The notes beneath the pieces are model-generated. The model was not told where the DNA came from and did no database searches. It was given only the letters and a program-made list of their open reading frames with translations. The translations under genes were made by a program, and so were the position numbers. From Rhodoferax ferrireducens (GTDB lineage Bacteria; Pseudomonadota; Gammaproteobacteria; Burkholderiales; Burkholderiaceae_C), in contig MTEI01000002.1 of assembly GCA_002083775.1 (NCBI GenBank), positions 558,001-622,000 of the forward strand: 64,000 nucleotides of DNA, in the 5' to 3' direction. This document shows positions 1-9,420 of this stretch, in pieces; positions within the stretch are counted from its first letter, which is position 1, and each line of letters opens with the position of its first letter.

Positions 1-16
1 CTGCGGGTGTGCCCAT
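1..16 (-). CDS. 5' end of a gene running off the window (unidentified)
   Basis: On the reverse strand an ATG at 14-16 opens the peptide M-G-T-P-A. An AGGAG Shine-Dalgarno lies at 24-28, seven bases upstream. It sits 26 bases after the stop of the deacetylase-like gene on the same strand, so the two are probably co-transcribed. Too little is present to assign a function. Confidence 0.45.
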
Positions 17-41
17 AGTCTGTCTCCTGTTGGTTTTTTTC

Positions 42-986
42 TCAGAACAGATTGTTGGCGATTTTGAGCAACTGTGCCTGCTGCCAATAGGCCAAACCCA
101 CGCGATAGGTGTTGAGCTGAAGTTGGACCGTTTCTTCAATATCCACGCCATACCCCCCAGCCATGACAAAGGCCACCGGGTATTGATGCTGGCCACACCA
201 GGCAAACAGTCGTTCATCGCGTGCTTGAAGGCCACGGGCGGTCAATTTCAGTCGACCCAAACGATCGCGCTCAAATGGGTCTGCGCCCGCCAGATAGATC
301 ACCAGTCCCGGTGCAAAACGCTCGGTGAGTGTCTGCAAAGCCTGGTCCATGGCTGCCAAGTAATCATCATCCCCACAACCATCTGGCAAGCCAACGTCCA
401 GGTCGCTGGCTTCTTTGCGGAATGGGAAGTTCTTCTCACCATGCATTGACAGGGTAAAAACACTCGGGTCATCGCGAAATATATGCGCCGTGCCGTTACC
501 CTGGTGCACATCCAAATCGATCACGGCCACCTTCAAGGGTTGGAGACCGCACTGAAGCGCGTTCAACTGAGCACATCGCAGGGCCACCGCTACATCGTTA
601 AAAACACAAAAACCACCGCCTTTGTCAGCGTACGCGTGATGCGTGCCGCCTGCCAGGTTTGCAGCCATACTTTGCTTCAAGGCAGATTGGACTGCCGCTA
701 CGGTTGCGCCTACGGACCTGCGCGCACGTTCAGCCATCATCGGGCTCCACGGAAAACCAATTTCCCGCATGACAGGCGCAGCGTTTTCCCCGGTGGCGAT
801 GGTCTGGATATATTCACGGCTGTGTATCAGCGCCAATTGTTCATCAGTCACTCTTGGCGCTTCCCGCAAGACGATCCGTGGCAACTGCGCTTGCACTGCG
901 TCACGCAGCATGGCGTACTTCTGCATGGGAAATCGGTGTCCATCGGGCAAGGGCAAGACAAAGTGATCCGAGTAAAAAGCATCCAT
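42..986 (-). CDS. Histone deacetylase family protein (acetoin-utilisation/APAH-like deacetylase)
   Basis: The 314-residue protein has the arginase/deacetylase fold signature. GGTHHA around residue 113, VIDLDVHQGNGT around 154-165 and an AGADPFERDRLG segment near 235 carry the His and Asp residues that bind catalytic Zn in class I/II HDACs. Bacterial members remove acetyl groups from small amines (acetylpolyamines) or from proteins such as acetyl-CoA synthetase; which substrate applies here cannot be read from sequence. It is transcribed away from the phasin gene and is followed after 26 bases by another gene start, suggesting a small operon. Length is normal for the family. The family call is firm, the substrate unknown. 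Confidence 0.88.
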   Translation of the reverse strand: MDAFYSDHFVLPLPDGHRFPMQKYAMLRDAVQAQLPRIVLREAPRVTDEQLALIHSREYIQTIATGENAAPVMREIGFPWSPMMAERARRSVGATVAAVQSALKQSMAANLAGGTHHAYADKGGGFCVFNDVAVALRCAQLNALQCGLQPLKVAVIDLDVHQGNGTAHIFRDDPSVFTLSMHGEKNFPFRKEASDLDVGLPDGCGDDDYLAAMDQALQTLTERFAPGLVIYLAGADPFERDRLGRLKLTARGLQARDERLFAWCGQHQYPVAFVMAGGYGVDIEETVQLQLNTYRVGLAYWQQAQLLKIANNLF

Positions 987-1042
987 CGCAATATTGTGTC
1001 GTCTGATTGATACAGCTGCCTGTTAGGCAAGACAGCTTAATT

Positions 1043-1054
1043 TGTTGCAATGCA
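1043..1054 (-). promoter_or_regulatory. Upstream PhaR-like operator half of the phasin promoter
   Basis: TGTTGCAATGCA here is the reverse complement, with one mismatch, of the 12-mer TGCACTGCAACA at 1104-1115. The two copies face each other across the phasin promoter. TGC/GCA-rich elements of this kind are the known type of target for the PHA-responsive repressor PhaR. That PhaR binds here is an inference. Confidence 0.55.
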
Positions 1055-1065
1055 GCAAAAATATC

Positions 1066-1093
1066 TTGCACTCACCAAACTTCTCCCTATAAT
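1066..1093 (+). promoter_or_regulatory. Sigma-70 promoter of the phasin gene
   Basis: A TTGCAC -35 box (1066-1071) and a perfect TATAAT -10 box (1088-1093) are separated by 16 bases. This is the strongest promoter match noticed in the window, as expected for an abundant granule protein. It predicts a transcript start near 1100, inside the downstream operator copy. Confidence 0.75.
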
Positions 1094-1103
1094 TCGTTCA
1101 TGC

Positions 1104-1115
1104 TGCACTGCAACA
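1104..1115 (+). promoter_or_regulatory. Downstream PhaR-like operator of the phasin promoter
   Basis: TGCACTGCAACA lies immediately after the -10 box, where a bound repressor would block transcription. The identical 12-mer occurs at 59005-59016 upstream of the PHB depolymerase gene, linking the two genes functionally. PhaR is known to repress phasin genes until polymer appears; binding here is inferred. Confidence 0.6.
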
Positions 1116-1179
1116 TACACCGAGCCAGACTCAGTGACGGCGCAGATACATTTTTTATTTAACTGATGGAGATTTGAAG

Positions 1180-1725
1180 ATGATGATGACCGTAGAACAA
1201 GTCCTGGCCTCACAAAAAGCCAACATGGAAACCCTGTTGGGCCTGACTTCCAAGGCTTTCGAAAGCGTTGAGAAGATTGTTGAATTGAACATGGCTGCCT
1301 CCAAAGCTGCCTTGGCTGAAACTGGCGAAAACGCCAAGGCCTTGCTCAGCGTGAAAGACGCGCAAGAGTTGATGGCTCTGCAATCTGGCCTGATGCAACC
1401 TCTGGCTGAAAAGACCGCTGCTTACAGCCGTCACCTGTACGAAATCGCGTCAGGCACCACCAGCGAAATGACCAAGGCCATGGAAGGCCAGGCATCTCAA
1501 GTACAACAACAGTTCACCGGCATGCTCGATAGCGCGACAAAGAACGCACCTGCAGGTTCTGAAGCCGCTGTGGCCGTCATGAAGAGCGCTGTCGCTGCTG
1601 CGACCAACGCGCTGGAATCGGTCCAAAAAGCTGTCAAGCAAGCGACTGATGTTGCCGAATCCAACTTCACGGCCATGACCAACACCGCGGTCAACGCTGC
1701 CAAGCCAGCTGCTAAAAAGCGCTGA
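1180..1725 (+). CDS. phaP: Phasin family protein (PHA granule-associated)
   Basis: This 181-residue, Ala/Lys-rich, mostly helical protein begins [10 protein letters not shown] and ends in a basic AAKPAAKKR tail. It has the typical phasin layout: an N-terminal segment with [19 protein letters not shown] followed by long amphipathic helices. Phasins coat polyhydroxyalkanoate granules, controlling their number and size and helping enzymes bind. A GGAG at 1168-1171 lies eight bases before the chosen ATG; a TTG six bases upstream is a less likely start. The gene is monocistronic, with a strong promoter, paired PhaR-like operators and a strong terminator, consistent with very high regulated expression. 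Confidence 0.92.
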   Translation: MMMTVEQVLASQKANMETLLGLTSKAFESVEKIVELNMAASKAALAETGENAKALLSVKDAQELMALQSGLMQPLAEKTAAYSRHLYEIASGTTSEMTKAMEGQASQVQQQFTGMLDSATKNAPAGSEAAVAVMKSAVAAATNALESVQKAVKQATDVAESNFTAMTNTAVNAAKPAAKKR

Positions 1726-1894
1726 TTGGCATCTTGTTTGCTTCAGGTAAACAAGACACGAAAAATAAATGCGTACCTCTAATGATCAAGGGAAAACCCT
1801 GAGATACTTATAAAAGTACGGAATCTGGAAACTCAGGGTTTCAACAAGTTGTCTCCTCGGGTCCTTTCGAAACCATCAGGTTCAGGGATCCCTT

Positions 1895-1926
1895 AAGGGC
1901 TGGTCGCAAGACCAGCCCTTTTTTTT
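1895..1926 (+). terminator. Rho-independent terminator after the phasin gene
   Basis: A perfect 11-bp stem (AAGGGCTGGTC, 1895-1905, with GACCAGCCCTT, 1910-1920) closes a GCAA tetraloop and is followed by a T-run to 1926. It lies 170 bases after the stop codon, so the mRNA has a long 3' leader-free tail. Confidence 0.9.
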
Positions 1927-1950
1927 GACATCTTGGTTGTCCCACCCAAG

Positions 1951-1990
1951 AAAAAAACCGGTACGGGCCGCGCTGGGCCTGTACCGGTTT
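1951..1990 (-). terminator. Rho-independent terminator after clpA
   Basis: AAACCGGTACGGGCC (1955-1969) pairs with GGCCTGTACCGGTTT (1976-1990) with a single mismatch. The A-run at 1951-1957 becomes a U-tract on the reverse strand. It ends the dusC-clpS-clpA transcript and also insulates it from the convergent phasin gene. Confidence 0.85.
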
Positions 1991-2012
1991 TGAGCAAAAC
2001 ACCTCTGGACAA

Positions 2013-4340
2013 CTACCCGACCGCTGCCTCCTGTGGCTCGGGCTTGGATTTACCTTCCTTCTTCGGCAAAGGCGTGATGTCCAGCAACACCTCGGTCTTA
2101 CTCTCATCCTTGTCGTCCAGGTCAACCGTCAAACGCCCGCCATCCATCAAACGTCCAAACAGCAGTTCATCGGCCAAAGCTCGGCGAATGGTGTCCTGAA
2201 TGAGGCGCTGCATCGGCCGGGCACCCATCAGCGGGTCAAAGCCCTTCTTGGCCAGATGTTTGCGCAACTTGTCGGTGAAAGTCACTTCCACTTTTTTGTC
2301 GGCCAGTTGGGCTTCCAGCTGCAGCAGGAATTTGTCAACCACCCGCAAAATCACGTTTTCGTCCAGCGCCTTGAAACTGACGATTGCATCCAGCCGATTG
2401 CGGAACTCCGGCGTGAACAATCGCTTGATATCGGCCATCTCGTCACCGGCTTCACGCGGATTGGTAAAGCCGATGCTAGCTTTGTTCATGGTCTCGGCGC
2501 CCGCGTTGGTGGTCATGATGATGATCACGTTGCGGAAATCAGCCTTGCGCCCGTTGTTGTCGGTCAGGGTGCCATGGTCCATCACCTGCAGCAAAACATT
2601 GAAGATGGCTGGGTGCGCCTTTTCAATCTCGTCAAGCAATAGCACGCAATGCGGTTTTTTGGTAATCGCTTCCGTCAGCAGGCCACCCTGATCAAAACCG
2701 ACATAGCCGGGTGGCGCACCAATCAAACGGCTGACAGCGTGCTGCTCCATGTACTCGCTCATGTCAAAGCGAATCAGCTCAATACCCATGATGTAGGACA
2801 GCTGCTTGGCGGCTTCGGTTTTGCCAACCCCTGTGGGGCCGCTGAACAGGAAGGCGCCAATGGGCTTGTCGCCCTTGCCCAGGCCCGAGCGCGCCATCTT
2901 GACCGCTGAGGACAGCATGTCAAGCGCCTTGTCTTGACCAAAGACCACATTGCGCAGGTCACGTTCCAGCGTTTTCAGCTTGCCGCGGTCATCGTTGGAC
3001 ACATTGGCTGGGGGAATGCGGGCAATCTTGGCCACGATCTCTTCAACCTCGGTCTTGGTGATGATCTTTTTGCGCTTGGATGCGGGCAAGATGCGTTGCG
3101 CAGCGCCCGCCTCGTCAATCACATCAATCGCTTTGTCAGGCAAATGCCGGTCATTGATGTACTTGGCGCTCAGCTCCGCAGCAGCCTGCAGCGCTGCCAG
3201 AGCGTATTTCACACTGTGGTGCTCTTCAAAGCGGGACTTGAGGCCCTTGAGGATGTCCACGGTTTGTTCGACCGTGGGTTCCACCACGTCCACCTTCTGG
3301 AAGCGGCGGCTCAAGGCAGCATCTTTCTCGAAAATACCCCGGTACTCAGTGAAAGTGGTTGCACCAATACATTTAAGTGCACCCGAGCTGAGCGCAGGTT
3401 TGAGCAAGTTGGAGGCATCGAGTGTGCCGCCAGAGGCGGCGCCCGCACCAATCAGCGTGTGGATTTCGTCGATGAACAAAATGGTGTTGGGCTTGTCTTT
3501 CATCGCCTTGAGCACACCTTTGAGCCGTTGCTCAAAATCCCCGCGGTACTTGGTACCCGCCAGCAGCGCACCCATGTCGAGCGAATACACAATCGACTCC
3601 GCCAGAATATCGGGCACGTCTTTTTGCGTGATACGCCAGGCCAGGCCCTCGGCAATCGCGGTTTTACCCACGCCCGCCTCACCCACCAGCAGCGGGTTGT
3701 TCTTGCGGCGGCGGCACAGGATCTGGATGACACGCTCCACCTCATAGTCGCGCCCGATCAGCGGGTCGATCTTGCCGTCTTTGGCCAACTGGTTGAGGTT
3801 TTGCGTGTAAAGCTCCAGCGGCGAAGCCTTGTCGTTCTTTTCAGCAGCAGCGTCGTCTGACTCGGCCGGGCTTTCACCCGACTTGATAGGCTCGGGTGGA
3901 TCCGTTTTCTTGATGCCGTGGGCGATGAAGTTCACCACATCCAGACGCGTGACACCTTGCTGATGCAAGTAATAAACCGCGTGCGAATCTTTCTCGCCAA
4001 AAATGGCAACCAGCACATTGGCACCAGTCACTTCCTTTTTGCCGCTGCCGGTGGACTGCACATGCATGATCGCGCGCTGTATGACGCGCTGGAAACCCAG
4101 TGTGGGCTGGGTGTCCACATCGTCGCTGCCAGCCACTTGCGGCGTGTTGTCTTTGATGAAGGTTACCAGCGATTTGCGCAAGTCATCCACATTGGCAGAG
4201 CAGGCGCGCAACACCTCGGCAGCGCTGGGGTTGTCCAACAGGGCCAGCAGCAAATGCTCGACCGTGATGAATTCATGGCGCTGTTGGCGCGCTTCCACAA
4301 ACGCCATGTGAAGACTGACTTCCAATTCTTGGGCAATCAT
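2013..4340 (-). CDS. clpA: ATP-dependent Clp protease ATP-binding subunit ClpA
   Basis: The 775-residue AAA+ unfoldase feeds substrates to the ClpP peptidase. A Clp N-terminal repeat domain (about residues 1-145, [14 protein letters not shown]) is followed by a first AAA+ module with Walker A GEAGVGKT and Walker B ILFIDEIH, and a second with GPTGVGKT and [10 protein letters not shown]. There is no long middle coiled coil, which separates it from ClpB. An acidic/Ser-rich linker with [10 protein letters not shown] lies around residues 160-175, and the C-terminus has a nonstandard Lys/Pro tail. The adaptor gene clpS lies 81 bases upstream on the same strand, the conserved arrangement in proteobacteria. 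Confidence 0.97.
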   Translation of the reverse strand: MIAQELEVSLHMAFVEARQQRHEFITVEHLLLALLDNPSAAEVLRACSANVDDLRKSLVTFIKDNTPQVAGSDDVDTQPTLGFQRVIQRAIMHVQSTGSGKKEVTGANVLVAIFGEKDSHAVYYLHQQGVTRLDVVNFIAHGIKKTDPPEPIKSGESPAESDDAAAEKNDKASPLELYTQNLNQLAKDGKIDPLIGRDYEVERVIQILCRRRKNNPLLVGEAGVGKTAIAEGLAWRITQKDVPDILAESIVYSLDMGALLAGTKYRGDFEQRLKGVLKAMKDKPNTILFIDEIHTLIGAGAASGGTLDASNLLKPALSSGALKCIGATTFTEYRGIFEKDAALSRRFQKVDVVEPTVEQTVDILKGLKSRFEEHHSVKYALAALQAAAELSAKYINDRHLPDKAIDVIDEAGAAQRILPASKRKKIITKTEVEEIVAKIARIPPANVSNDDRGKLKTLERDLRNVVFGQDKALDMLSSAVKMARSGLGKGDKPIGAFLFSGPTGVGKTEAAKQLSYIMGIELIRFDMSEYMEQHAVSRLIGAPPGYVGFDQGGLLTEAITKKPHCVLLLDEIEKAHPAIFNVLLQVMDHGTLTDNNGRKADFRNVIIIMTTNAGAETMNKASIGFTNPREAGDEMADIKRLFTPEFRNRLDAIVSFKALDENVILRVVDKFLLQLEAQLADKKVEVTFTDKLRKHLAKKGFDPLMGARPMQRLIQDTIRRALADELLFGRLMDGGRLTVDLDDKDESKTEVLLDITPLPKKEGKSKPEPQEAAVG

Positions 4341-4421
4341 GGTGTTCCTTTGTTTGCTTAGGTTCGATGGTCAACTGTAATCTGATTTGAAATCAGGGCT
4401 GCTCTGCAGGGATTCAACCAT

Positions 4422-4784
4422 TCACGAATCCAACGGTTCTGCAACACATTGCAAGGGATGGCCCGCCTTGTTGGCCGCTTCCATCACCTGATTGACCTTG
4501 GTGGCAGCCACGTCACGCGAGTAAACGCCACACACCCCCCGGCCATCCAGGTGAATTTTCAGCATGATCTGGGTCGCTGTTTCCAGATCCTTGCCAAAAA
4601 ACTCCTGAATCACGATCACCACAAACTCCATGGGCGTGTAGTCATCATTGAGCATGACCACCTGGTAAAGCTTGGGCGGTTTGGTCTTCTGGGTACGCCG
4701 CTCCAGCACGACCGTGCCGTCTGTGTCATCAACTTCAGGTTTTGCAGGACGTTGCGGAATGATTTTTGGGATTTTTGTGCTCAT
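4422..4784 (-). CDS. clpS: ATP-dependent Clp protease adaptor ClpS
   Basis: The 120-residue adaptor delivers N-degron substrates to ClpA. A disordered N-terminal extension (residues 1-35) precedes the core with [15 protein letters not shown], whose Asn/Asp contact the alpha-amino group of the substrate, and [17 protein letters not shown] near the ClpA interface. It lies nine bases after the dusC stop and 81 bases before clpA, so dusC, clpS and clpA probably share a transcript. Length and motifs are standard. Confidence 0.96.
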   Translation of the reverse strand: MSTKIPKIIPQRPAKPEVDDTDGTVVLERRTQKTKPPKLYQVVMLNDDYTPMEFVVIVIQEFFGKDLETATQIMLKIHLDGRGVCGVYSRDVAATKVNQVMEAANKAGHPLQCVAEPLDS

Positions 4785-4793
4785 GAAAACATT

Positions 4794-5879
4794 CTATCGA
4801 GCCGCTTCCCGCGCTGCAGACCCAGTTGACATGGTGCCACCAATGCAAGATTCAAGCCCCGTCATCTGCAAAGCCAGCCAGGCATCCACATCCACCGGGC
4901 GGTGAAACGTCTTGACGGCGTCAAACGCCCGCTGCGCCTGGGGGTACACCCGGCGCAACAGATTGAGCCACTGCTTGAGCCGCCCGGTACGCTGGTCCAC
5001 CCGCAAATGCTGGCACACCAGACGCCAAAAATCGACGATGAGCGGCAACAGTTGCACCCAAGACAGTGGCACGCTGTCGCTAGAGCCCTGGCCTGGCACC
5101 TGCACCCCGGACCGGGCGTCCGGTGCGCCAGCAGCCTGGTCGGCCAGAATCGCCAGCGCCAGACCTGGATTGGCGACCATGCCACGCCCCAGCATCAGGG
5201 CGCTGCAGCCGCTGGCCGACAAGCAGGCCTGCGCGTCGGCTACGGTCCAGATCTCGCCATTGGCCACCAACGGCAGCTTGACCACCTGGCGGATGTCACC
5301 CACCCGCTCCCAATATGCTGGGGGACGGTAGCCGTCCAATTTGGTGCGTGCGTGCACGACCAACTCAGTGGCACCTCCGGCTTCAATCGCCAGCGCGCAT
5401 TCTTCAGCACGTCTATCGTCATGCAGCCCCAGGCGCATCTTGGCGGACACCGGCTGCTGTGCAGGCACCGCGCGGCGCACGTCAGAAACAATTTTGAACA
5501 GCAGTTCAGGCTCGTCCAGCAGCGCAGCGCCACCCCGGTGCCGATTCACCACCTGCGATGGGCAGCCAAAGTTCAGGTCCACGCCGTGCGGCCCCATGCC
5601 AGCCAGGCGGGCGGCGTTGTCGGCCAGACAAGCCGGGTCTGAGCCCAGCAGTTGCGGGCGCACCGGCACCCCAGCGGCGGTATGGCCGCCCTGCGTCAGT
5701 TCGGGCACCAAACGCTCAAACACCCTCTCGGGCAACAGCGTGTCGGTGATACGGATGAATTCAGACACGCAGCGTTCCACACCGCCGACCCGGGTCAGGA
5801 TGTCGCGCAGCACAAAGTCCAGCAGCCCCTCCATCGGGGCTAGCAGCAAGGTCACAGACGCATCGGGTTCTTTGGGCAC
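4794..5879 (-). CDS. dusC: tRNA-dihydrouridine synthase (DusC type)
   Basis: The 361-residue flavoenzyme reduces uridine to dihydrouridine in tRNA; DusC acts on position 16. LLLAPMEGLLDFVLRD near the N-terminus, DLNFGCPSQVVNRHRGGAAL around residue 100 (containing the catalytic Cys) and PLVANGEIWTV are diagnostic. A Ser/Gly-rich stretch (residues 250-268) interrupts the region before the helical tRNA-binding domain and makes the protein longer than the roughly 315-residue E. coli enzyme. It is the first gene of a likely dusC-clpS-clpA unit. Confidence 0.92.
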   Translation of the reverse strand: MPKEPDASVTLLLAPMEGLLDFVLRDILTRVGGVERCVSEFIRITDTLLPERVFERLVPELTQGGHTAAGVPVRPQLLGSDPACLADNAARLAGMGPHGVDLNFGCPSQVVNRHRGGAALLDEPELLFKIVSDVRRAVPAQQPVSAKMRLGLHDDRRAEECALAIEAGGATELVVHARTKLDGYRPPAYWERVGDIRQVVKLPLVANGEIWTVADAQACLSASGCSALMLGRGMVANPGLALAILADQAAGAPDARSGVQVPGQGSSDSVPLSWVQLLPLIVDFWRLVCQHLRVDQRTGRLKQWLNLLRRVYPQAQRAFDAVKTFHRPVDVDAWLALQMTGLESCIGGTMSTGSAAREAAR

Positions 5880-6046
5880 CGGCAGATTGTGGCGTCATTC
5901 CGGGCGGAAATTCAGGCGCTGACCGCGGCCGAGCGACCAGACCTACGTGCCGGGCTATCATTTGGCAAAGGGCGTGCCGTGCGGCAGCCATCTGCAGCAA
6001 GTCGCAGCGCCCTGGCACCACAACAATCACTTACTGGAGCAAGCCA

Positions 6047-6517
6047 ATGGCCGTCACCGTCAACCTGGATCTGGGCTACGAATTCGGGGTCAAAGCCCCC
6101 TATGACACTGTGTTTGAGCTGCTGTCAGATGTACCCAAATCTGCCAGCCATTTCCCCAAGCTGGAAAAGTTGGTGGATCTGGGCGACGGCGTTTACCGCT
6201 GGGAGATGGCCAAGATCGGCGTGTCCAAATTCATTTTGCAGACCATTTACGCCTCGAAATACGTGGCCCACCCGGCCAAAGGCACCGTCGTCTGGACCCC
6301 GGTCGAAGGTGAAGGTAATGCCCTGGTGTCAGGAAGCTGGAAGATTGTTGACAAGAAAAAGTCCACCCATCTGACGCTGCATATCAAAGGTGAGGTCATG
6401 ATGCCGCTGCCCAGCATGGTGAAAATGATTGTGGTACCCGCAGTGCAGGGCGAGTTTGAGAAGATGGTGGAGCAGTACATTGCCAACCTCACCAAAAAGT
6501 TTGGCGGCGAGGTGTGA
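6047..6517 (+). CDS. SRPBCC family protein (START/polyketide cyclase-like fold)
   Basis: The 156-residue single-domain protein starts MAVTVNLDLGYEFGVKAPYDTV and has the SRPBCC pattern: an N-terminal strand, FELLSDVPKSASHFP at the first helices, alternating strands, and a long C-terminal helix (FEKMVEQYIANLTKKF). Such proteins bind hydrophobic ligands in a deep cavity, and no specific ligand can be assigned. No signal peptide is visible. It stands alone, head-to-head with dusC, and is followed by a palindromic repeat and the convergent DUF808 gene. Confidence 0.78.
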   Translation: MAVTVNLDLGYEFGVKAPYDTVFELLSDVPKSASHFPKLEKLVDLGDGVYRWEMAKIGVSKFILQTIYASKYVAHPAKGTVVWTPVEGEGNALVSGSWKIVDKKKSTHLTLHIKGEVMMPLPSMVKMIVVPAVQGEFEKMVEQYIANLTKKFGGEV

Positions 6518-6538
6518 GTCTGGTATTACTCCAGTAAA

Positions 6539-6588
6539 GATAGCTGTTAGCCCTTATTGAATAAGGGCTAGAGGTCTATTTCTTATAT
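6539..6588 (+). repeat. Palindromic repeat, copy 1 (reference copy)
   Basis: Begins GATAGCT, followed by the stem TAGCCCTTAT (6548-6557), loop TGA and ATAAGGGCTA (6561-6570), then AGAGG and a T-rich tail ending TTATAT. The stem is a perfect 10-bp hairpin. Its 3' tail overlaps the last codons and stop of the DUF808 gene on the other strand. Confidence 0.88.
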
Positions 6589-7496
6589 AAAAAAGACCTG
6601 GCCCAGGTCACCACTTTGACCCCCGCCAAAGCGACACCACCCGCCAGCAACCCGAACATCCCGCTCAGCACCGCCGACACCACCGGCGCCGCCACCCCCG
6701 CCAAGTGGCTGATGCTTTCCAGCCACGCGCCCACGCTGTGCCAGCCGTGCACCAAAATGCCGCCACCCACCAGAAACATGGCCAGCGTACCCAGCACGGT
6801 CAGGGTTTTCATCAGCAGCGGTGCAGCGCTCACCAGGCCACGGCCCAGCGCGTGTTGCCAGCCGGGCTGACCCGGGCGCAGCGTGAGCCACAGGCCCAGG
6901 TCGTCAATCTTCACAATCGCCGCCACCAGGCCGTAAACGCCCACGGTCATCAGCACCGCCACGCCAGCCAGCACACTCACCTGCGTTAAAAACGGGCTCG
7001 CCGCCACGGTGCCCAGGGTGATGACGATGATTTCAATCGACAAGATGAAGTCGGTGCGCACCGCGCCCTTGATCTTGTCCTTTTCCAGCGCCACCACGTC
7101 GACCGACTCGTCGCTCAGGGCCTGGAGCAGTTGCGCATGTTCGGCTTCGGCGTCCTGCTTGCTGTGCAAAAACTTGTGCGCTACCTTCTCGAAGCCTTCA
7201 AAACACAAAAACAGCCCGCCCGCCATCAGCAGCGGGGTGATGGCCCAAGGCGCCACGGCGCTGAGAAGCAGCGCGCTGGGCACCAGAATCGCCTTGTTGA
7301 TGAACGAGCCCTTGGCCACCGCCCACACCACCGGCAGCTCGCGGTCGGCTTTGACCCCGGCCACCTGCTGGGCGTTCAGCGCCAGGTCGTCACCCAACAC
7401 ACCGGCGGTTTTTTTGGCCGCCACCTTGGTGAGCAGCGCCACATCATCCAGGATAGTGGCAATGTCGTCCAACAAAACAAGCAGGCTACTGGCCAT
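6576..7496 (-). CDS. DUF808 family inner-membrane protein (YedI-like)
   Basis: The 306-residue protein opens [20 protein letters not shown], the DUF808 signature, and has several hydrophobic helices (about residues 70-100, 165-215, 240-300). The E. coli relative is YedI; function is unknown. The ATG at 7494-7496 was preferred to a GTG three codons upstream because GGAG (7505-7508) is eight bases away. Oddly, the last residues (FLYKK) and the stop codon come from the tail of a palindromic repeat, so the C-terminus has been rewritten by the repeat. Confidence 0.9.
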   Translation of the reverse strand: MASSLLVLLDDIATILDDVALLTKVAAKKTAGVLGDDLALNAQQVAGVKADRELPVVWAVAKGSFINKAILVPSALLLSAVAPWAITPLLMAGGLFLCFEGFEKVAHKFLHSKQDAEAEHAQLLQALSDESVDVVALEKDKIKGAVRTDFILSIEIIVITLGTVAASPFLTQVSVLAGVAVLMTVGVYGLVAAIVKIDDLGLWLTLRPGQPGWQHALGRGLVSAAPLLMKTLTVLGTLAMFLVGGGILVHGWHSVGAWLESISHLAGVAAPVVSAVLSGMFGLLAGGVALAGVKVVTWARSFLYKK

Positions 7497-7641
7497 CTGA
7501 AACACTCCAAGGTCTGAACATCAGCGAAAGTCGCGGCACGCATTGTCGTTGATGAGCTTTAGCCAACTCGCTTGCGGCAAGTTCGATAATGGCGCCCGGC
7601 AATGTGCAATGGGACCTGTCCCGCCTTCAGAAAGATCATTC

Positions 7642-8763
7642 ATGCATCGCGTTTGTATCAGCAGCACCGGGCTGTATGTGCCCCCCTTCACCATCAGCAA
7701 TGCGGAGCTGGTGGCCGCCTTCAACCAGTTTGCGGACCTGGACAACACCGCGCACGCTGCTGAAATTGCAGCAGGTAGCCGTGCTGCCGTGCCGCATTCC
7801 AGCGTGGAGTTCATTGAAAAAGCGTCTGGTATCCAGCAGCGTTATGTGGTGGAAAAGAGCGGCGTGCTGGACCCAACCCGCATGCGCCCGCGCCTGACGC
7901 CGCGCCCTGACAGCCAAATCTCCTTGATGGCTGAGATCAGCGTTGCCGCAGCTCTTGATGCCTTGCAGCGTGCCGGCAAAACCGCCGCCGATGTCGACGG
8001 CGTCATCTGCGCTTCCGCCAACATGCAGCGCGCCTACCCGGCCATGGCCATTGAGATTCAGCAGGCGCTGGGCATCAACGGCTTTGGTTTTGACATGAAC
8101 GTGGCCTGCTCGTCGGCCACTTTTGGCATCGAGATGGCGGTGAACGCCGTCAAATGCGGCTCAGCACGCGCGGTGCTGGTGGTAAACCCCGAAATCACCT
8201 CGCCACACCTGGCCTGGAAAGACCGCGACTGCCACTTCATCTTTGGCGACGTGTGCACTGCCATCCTGGTGGAGCGGCTGGATACCGCACCCGCTGGTGC
8301 CTTTGAGGTGCTGGGCACGCAATTGAAAACGGTGTTTTCTAACAGCATCCGCAACAACGCCGGCTTCATGTCGCGCAGCGAAGACCGCAACCCGGACGAC
8401 CGCGACCAGCTTTTTTACCAAGAAGGCCGCAAGGTGTTCAAGGAGGTCTGCCCGATGGCCGCCGAGCACATGAGCCAGCACCTGGCCACGCACGGCCTGG
8501 CACCACACAGCGTGCGCCGCTTCTGGCTGCACCAGGCGAATCTGTCCATGAACCACCTGATTTCACGGCGTCTGCTGGGCCGCGACGCCACCGCGCAAGA
8601 GGCACCGGTCATCCTGAATGAATTTGCCAACACCGCCTCGGCCGGTTCCATCATCGCATTCCACCGCCACCATGGCGACATTGCGGCAGGTGAGGTAGGC
8701 GTGATCTGCTCGTTTGGGGCGGGTTACTCGATTGGCAGCGTGGTGCTGCGCCGCCTCATCTGA
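7642..8763 (+). CDS. Beta-ketoacyl-ACP synthase III family protein (FabH-like)
   Basis: The 373-residue thiolase-fold condensing enzyme has an active-site Cys in NVACSSATFG (about residue 156), His in FWLHQANLSMN (about 300) and Asn in NEFANTASAG (about 330). These form the Cys-His-Asn triad of KAS III. It is longer than housekeeping FabH (about 320 residues), with an insertion after residue 30, matching a paralogue group used in specialised acyl chain initiation rather than bulk fatty acid synthesis. The internal ATG was chosen because homologous proteins start at M-H-R-V; the upstream in-frame extension has no SD. It is not linked to other fab genes. Confidence 0.85.
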   Translation: MHRVCISSTGLYVPPFTISNAELVAAFNQFADLDNTAHAAEIAAGSRAAVPHSSVEFIEKASGIQQRYVVEKSGVLDPTRMRPRLTPRPDSQISLMAEISVAAALDALQRAGKTAADVDGVICASANMQRAYPAMAIEIQQALGINGFGFDMNVACSSATFGIEMAVNAVKCGSARAVLVVNPEITSPHLAWKDRDCHFIFGDVCTAILVERLDTAPAGAFEVLGTQLKTVFSNSIRNNAGFMSRSEDRNPDDRDQLFYQEGRKVFKEVCPMAAEHMSQHLATHGLAPHSVRRFWLHQANLSMNHLISRRLLGRDATAQEAPVILNEFANTASAGSIIAFHRHHGDIAAGEVGVICSFGAGYSIGSVVLRRLI

Positions 8764-8811
8764 GCAGGTGGGGACAGACCGGCCATCACTGCGGTCTGTC
8801 CGGCACGGCAA

Positions 8812-9342
8812 TTACTTTAAATCGCGCTTGAACCGGATTTCTTCAATGCGCGTCAGGCCCACCAGCACGGTTTTGATGCTGGTCATCTCGCGTTTGAAGC
8901 CGGCCATGTCGAAAAAGCGCAGCGCGCGCTCGTAACCCAGCGGCACCCAGGCGGTGACTTTAGTGCAGCCTTCCTCGGCCAGACCGTCACGTGCGCCGTC
9001 CCACAGTGCCAGGCCCACGCTCTTACCCCAGTGGCTGGGGCGCACAAACAGCGCCCAGATTTCGCCCAGAGTGGCGGGCGTTTTCGGGTCGCGGGAGCGG
9101 TCAAATCCCACAAACCCCACCACCTCGCCGCCCGCCACCGCCACCAGCACCTGCGGGTCGCCAAACTCGATGGCTTCTCGCCAATAACTCTGGCTTTTTT
9201 TCAACGAATCAAATTCCGGCATCGGCTCGCCGGGAAACTGCGCCTTGAATGCGGCCTGGCTGGCAGCCGCCTGGATTTGGGCAATGGCCTGGGCGTCGCG
9301 CTCTTTGGCGGGACGGACTTCAACTTCAATGGATTCAGACAT
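8812..9342 (-). CDS. GNAT family N-acetyltransferase
   Basis: The 176-residue protein has a GNAT domain. VEVRPAKERDAQAIAQIQ is the first strand and helix, and WALFVRPSHWGKSVGLALWD is the acetyl-CoA-binding A motif with a Q/RxxGxG/A-like loop. ERALRFFDMAGFKRE is motif B. The substrate is not predictable. I chose MSESIEVEV as the start; an in-frame upstream extension is Cys-rich and unlike the family. It is convergent with the ketosynthase gene. Confidence 0.85.
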   Translation of the reverse strand: MSESIEVEVRPAKERDAQAIAQIQAAASQAAFKAQFPGEPMPEFDSLKKSQSYWREAIEFGDPQVLVAVAGGEVVGFVGFDRSRDPKTPATLGEIWALFVRPSHWGKSVGLALWDGARDGLAEEGCTKVTAWVPLGYERALRFFDMAGFKREMTSIKTVLVGLTRIEEIRFKRDLK

Positions 9343-9420
9343 GCAAAAAAATGGCCGGGCACAAACCCGGCAAAGTAACAAAAAGGAGCTGGATTGTCGC
9401 TGCACTGAGATGGGCTGTCA

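Noticed and set aside
483..1010. A 175-codon forward ORF antisense to the deacetylase gene
   Set aside because: It lies within a well-supported gene on the other strand, has no start signal and no recognisable domain.
2934..3860. Long forward ORFs opposite clpA
   Set aside because: They mirror clpA codon structure in GC-rich DNA; His/Arg-rich sequences without family features.
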